Below are positions 58,430-64,000 of a DNA stretch of 64,000 bases, in pieces (position 1 is the first letter of the stretch; every line of letters starts with the position of its first letter). This DNA is from Emmonsiellopsis sp. PD_33 (lineage: Eukaryota > Ascomycota > Eurotiomycetes > Onygenales > Ajellomycetaceae): positions 1 to 64,000 of the forward strand of contig JANTQF010000011.1 of assembly GCA_032988165.1 (NCBI GenBank), written 5' to 3'. The position numbers were made by a program, and so were the translations under genes. A model generated the notes under the pieces. It did not search any database. It was not told where the DNA came from and saw nothing but the letters and a program-made list of their open reading frames with translations.

Positions 58430-59511
58430 TTTGATGCGGTGGTAATGGTAGTTTTGGTCCGTGGTCACTAAAACATAGCTGAGAGATGTGAGGAAGTCAC
58501 TGGCATCAAGGATTCAAGGAGGACAGAAGCGGCGGATTTCCTTCAATTCAGAGCCGTGCGAGGCTGTGTGGAATTTTGAGCCTCATAACTGTTGCCAACA
58601 TCGCCTTTCAAAATTCACCCAAGCCCCCTTGAACAAGGCTGTCAGAAGTCTGTTAATTTGTCCAATCAACCCCCGCCCCTCGTGTCTGCGAGGAATGGTG
58701 TGGCCGGCCAGGATAATAGCAAAGATATTGGATTGGCTGGTTTGACAACATGGAGACAACCGGACAAGGCTGGTTCCGGGCTGGGAGATGAGTTTATCAT
58801 GGTTTATTTTTTGTGGTTGGGGCACTGCTGCAGTACGATGCCAATTATGGTGATCGCTTCGGAGCCACCGTATCACTTGGCCATCGCTCGCTCAACCCCG
58901 CGGAGGCTAACTGGGAGTTGCGGATGCTCACAGTGAGTTGAGCAAACTACCGCGTGGGTGAGAGGTCAATCTTCGAGCCTGCCCGTCTCCGTGCAGGCCA
59001 CATAAGGAGCTTTGTAGCTGCCAGTGCTTCTCTTGCCAAATCTTCCACTTAAATATTGAAATTATAGCACATCCTGACGCTGGCTTGCGCAACTAATCCT
59101 CCAAGCCGCCAAATCGGGCTGCCGCCCCCAAACGTGCAGGGTCAGTTTGTTTCTTGAACTCGCAGCCTCGCCCGCCTTTGGGGTCGGTGTTTTATCCCCC
59201 TCCCTGCTCTCCTATATTCAACCAATGGCAGCGGAGGGTAAGGGCCGATTAGTGGGCCTAACGCCCTCCCCTCCTCATCCTTGCGACCCCAGTGCCATCA
59301 TCCATACATAAAGTAAATCCGGCGGCCCACATTCAAATTATGACAACTATTATTATTAGTGTCCGTTCCCCGGAATTCTTGTGGGGACTAAAACAAACCA
59401 TAGCTCTCCAGTCGGGTTTGCTTTTCTTCAACTCTTGAAGCCGGCAAAAAATTATTCATTTTCGAGTGGGAATATAATGACAGTATAGCGGGCAAAAAAT
59501 CGCCAACCACA
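58430..59511. other. Intergenic region before the sugar transporter
   Basis: About 1.1 kb with normal CpG content and no supported gene. It should include promoters for the small protein (-) and for the transporter (+). C-rich words such as CCCGCCCCTC (58671-58680) and GTGGGGAC (59380) could be binding sites for zinc-finger regulators, but nothing decides this. No clear TATA box was found near 59400-59500. Confidence 0.45.
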
Positions 59512-62205
59512 ATGGTGCGCCCGTTTGGGTCTCAAGGCACGGGAATGTAAGTTGCGTTCAGTTTCGTCTATCAGACTTTCAGTTACTCAGACGCTGAATC
59601 CGCTAACAAAACTGAAGAATCCGAAATCCTCTAATAGACCGCACAGAGCACGATCTTACCCAAGATGTCCAAAGATTCCACGAGGCTCAACAACTAGGGG
59701 ATGCCATTGATTTGGATATGTTAGTCAAGGGAGCGAAGATCGGAAGGGATCCAACACGAATTGGTTCCCTTGATGGGATAACAGCTGCGGAGAGACAGAT
59801 ATTGCTGGAGGAAGTAGAAGCACGCAAGCGAAAAAGCGTTAGGGATTTGTTCCGGCAGACAAAAGGATTGCATATTACGATTCTCGTTACAGCCTGTGCT
59901 GCGATTTCCCAGTATGTCTGCGTTTTACGAGGAATTTGTCTTACGTATTAAGCTGACAATGTTTAAAGAGGCTGGCAGCAATCGGTTATCAACGCAAGTT
60001 CTGACCTGTGGGAAGACGAATTTTGGAAGGGCGTCAAGTACAATTTAAGAGATCGAAGGCTGAAGGTCGGCGCCATCAATGCTTTCCCTTTTTTGTCTGG
60101 GAGCTTAATGTATGTCCACCCTACACTGTGAAGAATGATTATGAGGACTCATTCCTGTGATAAGAGGCGCCTGGTTGAGTGACCCTCTACAAGAGACTCG
60201 CATGGGTAGACGGCTAGCCCTTTTCCTAGCGGCCTTATTCTCCGTGGCATGTTCGATATGTAGGTCTTTATCTGTTTTGTATGCGATATCCCTTGCTAAT
60301 GCTATATAGGGTCCTATCGGTGTAATGACTGGAAGGAGTTGATGGCATGCCGGATAGTTCTTGGCCTCGGTGTAAGTTCCTAACTGAAGCGCAATTGAAA
60401 TGCGATTGACTATGGACTAACTGGTCTCCCGCTCCGAAAGATTGGTACTAAAGCCTCTGTTGCACCGGTATTTGCCGCTGAAGCCGCGGTCGATCATCTT
60501 CGCGGACGCGTATTGATGATGTGGCAGCTGTTCGACGCATTGTATGTCATTCCACCTTAGTTTTGGAAACTCTTAATTAGCTAACAGTACCAGTGGTATT
60601 TTTCTGGGGTTTGTATGTGCATTGATTACCGGCGAAGATTGGCAGACATTACTAGGAACGGCTCTGATACCCCCTGCGCTTATCCTAATCCTAGTGGCAA
60701 CTTGTCCGGAGTCCCCCCGATTTTTGATTCGGCAGAGAAGATACAAAGAAGCATACCGGAGCCTCTGCCGCCTTCGAAGAATAGAAGTACAAGCTGCTCG
60801 GGACTTATATTATATCCATAGTCAGCTTCAGGTCGAAACCGAACTATGGACAAGTACCAGCGGCCCGTGGTACAATGGCAAGTTGCATTACCAAGATGCT
60901 GTTCACAAAATGACGTTCTTCCACCGTGTTTGGTATCTTTTTGCGATACCGCGGAATCGGAGGGCCTGTTGGAGTGCATTTTTGGTAATGATTTCACAAC
61001 AAATGTGTGGGGTAGGTCTCATGTTATATCAATCTCCCTACAATGCTATTCCCCACAATGTACATTGTCTGACGAACACTTCAGCATAACATTTTAGCCT
61101 TCTATTCCACGACGGTTTTCAAAAATGCAGGGGCAGCGGAATTTGTGGGCTGGCTCAATTTTGGTGTGTCTCTACAAACAATTGCTAATTCCCCAGCTTC
61201 TGGCCACATTATACTAAGATTTTATAGGCGTGGGACTATCAGTTTTCCTTTTCACCTTCCCAGCCTATCTGTGGATAGATTCTCGCGGCCGCAGGTTTCT
61301 TCTGCTTGTCTCTCTAGCCGGAATGTCAGTGAGCCTCCTTGGGGTCAGCTTTTGCTTCACAATTGGCGACGACACTGGCCGAAGAGTTGCTGTCGCATTG
61401 CTTGCAATCCTTCCATTCACATTTTTTTACGCTATCGGAGCGGGTCCCGTTCCTTTCACGTTCAGCGCAGAGGTATTCCCTCTCGCCTTCCGAGGTATGT
61501 CGATGTAGACTACTATCCAATTTCGGATACCCTACAGCTGTTAACGGTGGTTTTAGAAGTCGGAATGAGCTTCAGCGTCATGGTTAATTTTGCAGGACTT
61601 GGCCTGCTTGTTCTCTTACTCCCATATTATACCCGGAAGCTAGGGGGCCAGGGCGATGAAGCCGATGAAGCCGATGAAGCCGATGGCCAAAAGAAGATGC
61701 TTCTCATATTTACGTGAGTTTTGCTACCACTTCTCAGGGGGTCTTTTTTCACCAGCTGACAGTTTGGCTTTAGTGGATTCAACGTTATAGCATTCATTCT
61801 TGTGTTTCTAATCGTAAGTATTGACCTCATAATACATATAAGTAGAATATCTCTATGGAGAACTAACCCACTCAGGTTCCGAGCACGGCGGAGCCAAACC
61901 TTGAGGAAATGAACGATATTTGTAGGTTTACATAACCCCCACACACGCCCTCCCTGATTTCTTTTTTTCCATTGTCAGACCCCCGGGGCAAAACGCTAAT
62001 ATCATTAACTCCGTCTACAGTCGCCGTTTCCACTGCGGAACACGTGAATTTCCAGGCTCGCGAGAGATTGCCGTGGCTTGTACGCCGATACGTTTTGCAT
62101 AATGAAGGAGACGAACGGACACTAGTGGAATGGCAAAAGGAAGCTCAAACGTCCGAGTCAAATTCAATTCCGCTAGAGAGAAGGAATTCTACTGAAGGCG
62201 TGTGA
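59512..62205 (+). CDS. MFS sugar-type transporter, 13 exons
   Basis: A major-facilitator transporter of the sugar-porter family, expected in the plasma membrane with 12 helices. Exons: 59512-59546, 59618-59911, 59969-60109, 60165-60259, 60310-60371, 60441-60541, 60594-61011, 61085-61163, 61228-61494, 61557-61713, 61774-61813, 61876-61921, 61979-62205; total 1962 nt, 653 codons. Every join keeps phase and uses GT..AG. Signatures: GAWLSDPLQETRMGRR (loop 2-3), HLRGRVLMMWQLFDA, PESPRFLIRQRR (loop 6-7), CGHNILAFYSTTVF (helix 7), WIDSRGRR (loop 8-9) and GPVPFTFSAEVFPLAFR (helix 10). A hydrophilic insert with DEADEADEAD lies in the loop between helices 11 and 12. The long N-terminal tail (about 110 residues) matches fungal quinate- or sugar-like porters. 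The substrate cannot be read from sequence. Confidence 0.9.
61655..61684 (+). repeat. 9-bp coding repeat (GATGAAGCC) in the transporter
   Basis: Three and one third units of GATGAAGCC encode DEADEADEAD in a cytoplasmic or outer loop of the transporter. Such units vary easily in number between strains. Confidence 0.85.
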
Positions 62206-62624
62206 TAATGATGTGTATTATATTGCTCGGCTTGGGGGTGTCGCAAGGTGAATAGTTAAAACTGAGGAAGGGGATGGAGTGTGTCATGAATAATTGATAA
62301 CGTAATAATCAGGATGTTAAAATTAATCGATAATGTAGTACTGAGGATGTCGAGATTATGAAGCATTTGTATTAAACGAGGAGATACATGGATTATGGGG
62401 TATATGAAAAGGGATATATGTAAAAAATATGCAGATGTCAAAACGAACAAGCCATATCCTTTTGGGGGGAAATGCAGTGGGTATTGAATCAATGAACCAG
62501 GGCCCAGGAGCTTAACTGAGAGTGACATGAGAAAATAGAACAGAAATAACAATAAAAACACCATCCTACCGATAACATCACAATCTCACCATTCAACGGA
62601 CATACTTAGCTGCCGTGTGTAAGT
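62206..62624. other. Spacer between convergent genes
   Basis: 419 bp between the stop of the transporter and the stop of the kinase-ankyrin gene, AT-rich with ATTGATAACGTAATAA-like repeats at 62290-62350. It probably holds both 3' UTRs. No gene seen; a 102-codon minus-strand frame has no family motif. Confidence 0.5.
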
Positions 62625-64000
62625 TTAATTGAAAGACCAAAGAGAACTGCGCCTAGTTTGCCCACTGGTCTGTGACTTCTTTAACAGTCTCTTGATCCGT
62701 TCCTGAATATCGTTAGGAATTTTCCGGTCCCATTTACCCCCGTGCTCCATGAACTTCACAACAAGCCCATAGTCCCCATACACTGCAATGGAAAGGGGGG
62801 AATCTTGATGCGTATCTTCTATATTCGGGTTGGCACGAAGGTCTAGCAAGGTATCCAGGATTTGAGGGTGCCTCCGGTATCTTTCCATTGCAAAATGAAG
62901 AGGGGTCCTACCGCCCCTGTTAGGTAAATCGACATTGCCAACTCTATCCTTCAAAAGCCGTATTATCATAAGCGCATTCGGAACCGGCCCATAAGTGGCG
63001 TAATGTAAGGCTGTATCGCCAGAATTACATTGTGTGGAGCAGTCTGCATCGTTGTCCAGCAGAAGCTTTACCACGTCTTCGTGTCCATGTCGGGCAGCTA
63101 ACATAAGAGCCGTCATTCCGTTGGATGCACCAGTATTTATTATAGTTGTCTTGTCCTCGCAAGATTTTAGCAATTCATGGACCATCCGATGATCCCCAGC
63201 TTCTGCGGCTACGGTCAATGCCGTCATACCGCTAGAATCACGAGAGTTGAAATCCAGAGACGGGTGGTATTCTTTAAGGATCGCTAGAATCCCCACGCCC
63301 TGTTCGCTGCCTAGCCTAACTGTGCGGATTAGAGGCGTGTCTCCCTCGTGCGTAAATTCTAAATAGTCTTGGCTGGGTAGGATTTTTAACTGGGACTTAA
63401 TGTCCGTATGGATCCCGCCATCTATCGCGAGAACAAGATATCGAACAGGATCAGCGGATGGACGGCGGTGCGTATCGAGATCTGGTTTCGGTTCGTCCTT
63501 TTGCGGGGCGATATCGGCCGGTATTCCACGGATTTTGCCAAGATCTCTGTAAACATCTTGTGCTGTGGGTCGTTCATCTTTGCGAATAGCGAGCATTGAC
63601 GAGAGAAGGCGTTCCCACCCTTTTAAGAAGTCAGGATTACGCTGGGGATGATTTAAGGATAACCCTTGCAGCCAGGATTCGACGTGTGGATTTAAAACAG
63701 AGGATTCGACGTGTGGATTTAAAACGGAGACCCGATGGAAATAATCATTTGGATGATACGGGATGTCATCCTCGCCCTTGCCTCTCGCCTTATCAAAGGT
63801 TTCCAAACCAACGACGCCATCGATTCTGCGACAAAGGACCCGTGTCAAAATGCACCCGAAGGACCACACATCACTTCTTGTGCTGTAGCTACGGGAACGG
63901 CTCACTTCGGGAGCTTGGTAGGTCCCAAAACCTCGTGGTGGGGTGGCTCCAATAGTACTAGAAGCCTCGCTGTATTTGGACGCTGTGGTAGACACTGTGG
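62625..64000 (-). CDS. Protein kinase with C-terminal ankyrin repeats, 5' part outside window
   Basis: The frame is open from the right edge to the stop at 62625-62627 (458 codons visible) with no intron. Near the edge is the C-lobe of a protein kinase: GTYQAPEV (APE motif), then STRSDVWSFGCILTRVL (subdomain IX). RKDERPTAQDV follows with the conserved Arg of subdomain XI. A linker rich in charged residues leads to ankyrin repeats from about residue 215: GMTALTVAAEAGDHRMVHEL, GMTALMLAARHGHEDVVKLL, GDTALHYATYG, GRTPLHFAMERY and DSPLSIAVYGD, about five or six units. The tail is basic. ATP lobe and catalytic loop must lie beyond base 64000. Fungal kinase-ankyrin proteins of this layout are often linked to self/non-self or immune-like sets, but that role is only a possibility. 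A 27-bp duplication lies at 63674-63727. Confidence 0.85.
   Translation of the reverse strand, partial: TVSTTASKYSEASSTIGATPPRGFGTYQAPEVSRSRSYSTRSDVWSFGCILTRVLCRRIDGVVGLETFDKARGKGEDDIPYHPNDYFHRVSVLNPHVESSVLNPHVESWLQGLSLNHPQRNPDFLKGWERLLSSMLAIRKDERPTAQDVYRDLGKIRGIPADIAPQKDEPKPDLDTHRRPSADPVRYLVLAIDGGIHTDIKSQLKILPSQDYLEFTHEGDTPLIRTVRLGSEQGVGILAILKEYHPSLDFNSRDSSGMTALTVAAEAGDHRMVHELLKSCEDKTTIINTGASNGMTALMLAARHGHEDVVKLLLDNDADCSTQCNSGDTALHYATYGPVPNALMIIRLLKDRVGNVDLPNRGGRTPLHFAMERYRRHPQILDTLLDLRANPNIEDTHQDSPLSIAVYGDYGLVVKFMEHGGKWDRKIPNDIQERIKRLLKKSQTSGQTRRSSLWSFN
63674..63727 (-). repeat. 27-bp tandem duplication inside the kinase-ankyrin gene
   Basis: Two copies of a 27-bp unit (63674-63700 and 63701-63727, one A/G difference) repeat the nine residues SVLNPHVES between the kinase and ankyrin parts without breaking the frame. 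Confidence 0.92.

Noticed and set aside
58488..58936. Several open frames of 85-114 codons before the transporter
   Set aside because: They overlap on both strands, show no family motif and lie in what looks like promoter DNA.
1..64000. CRISPR array or bacterial features
   Set aside because: The tandem repeats have no spacer-repeat layout, and introns, LTRs and chromodomains show a eukaryotic genome.

Overview
The window is fungal DNA from a filamentous ascomycete. The evidence is short introns of 38-73 nt with GT..AG ends, a fungal CorA-like gene ending in GMNLF, an MFS sugar transporter with 12 small introns, chromoviruses and a Tad-type LINE. Strong CpG loss in the repeats and a sharp split into AT-rich and balanced DNA recall Onygenales (Eurotiomycetes). 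That placement is an inference; no species is claimed.

Bases 1 to about 54,070 form an AT-rich block of dead, nested mobile elements in which I saw almost no CpG. Target-site duplications (TSDs) let the stack be read. An outer Ty3/Gypsy chromovirus copy (2661-35468, TSD AAAGA) is interrupted by (i) a MITE (3650-4018, 8-bp TSD), (ii) a second copy of the same chromovirus family in reverse (5352-10969, TSD TGCAT) and (iii) a 21.2-kb DNA element with 41-bp inverted ends (12196-33373, TSD GTACT). That large element holds a different chromovirus (24005-31759, TSD AATAC), which carries a young CpG-rich MITE (29406-29773). A third copy of the first chromovirus (37144-54069, TSD GAAAG) is split by an 11.3-kb hAT transposon (40388-51678, TSD TGTATAGA) whose ends match the two MITEs. 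With the insertions removed, the three chromovirus copies measure 5618, 5625 and 5627 bp.

The 21.2-kb element is the main discovery. It encodes an integrase-like DDE protein (D-58-D-40-E spacing, final E now K), several unidentified genes and, 185 bp from its left end, a histone H3-like gene with two well-formed introns. This H3 keeps K4, K14, K23, K27 and the K36/K37 pair but has His at position 9. All four of its stop codons can be explained by C-to-T change. The hAT element also carries cargo: a BED-finger transposase, a long unidentified gene and two diverged tandem paralogues.

Bases 54,070-64,000 are balanced, CpG-containing DNA with live-looking genes: an aminoglycoside-phosphotransferase-fold kinase (+), a CorA-like membrane protein (-), a 65-residue protein (-), a 13-exon sugar transporter (+) and the C-terminal part of a protein kinase with ankyrin repeats (-, running off the right edge).
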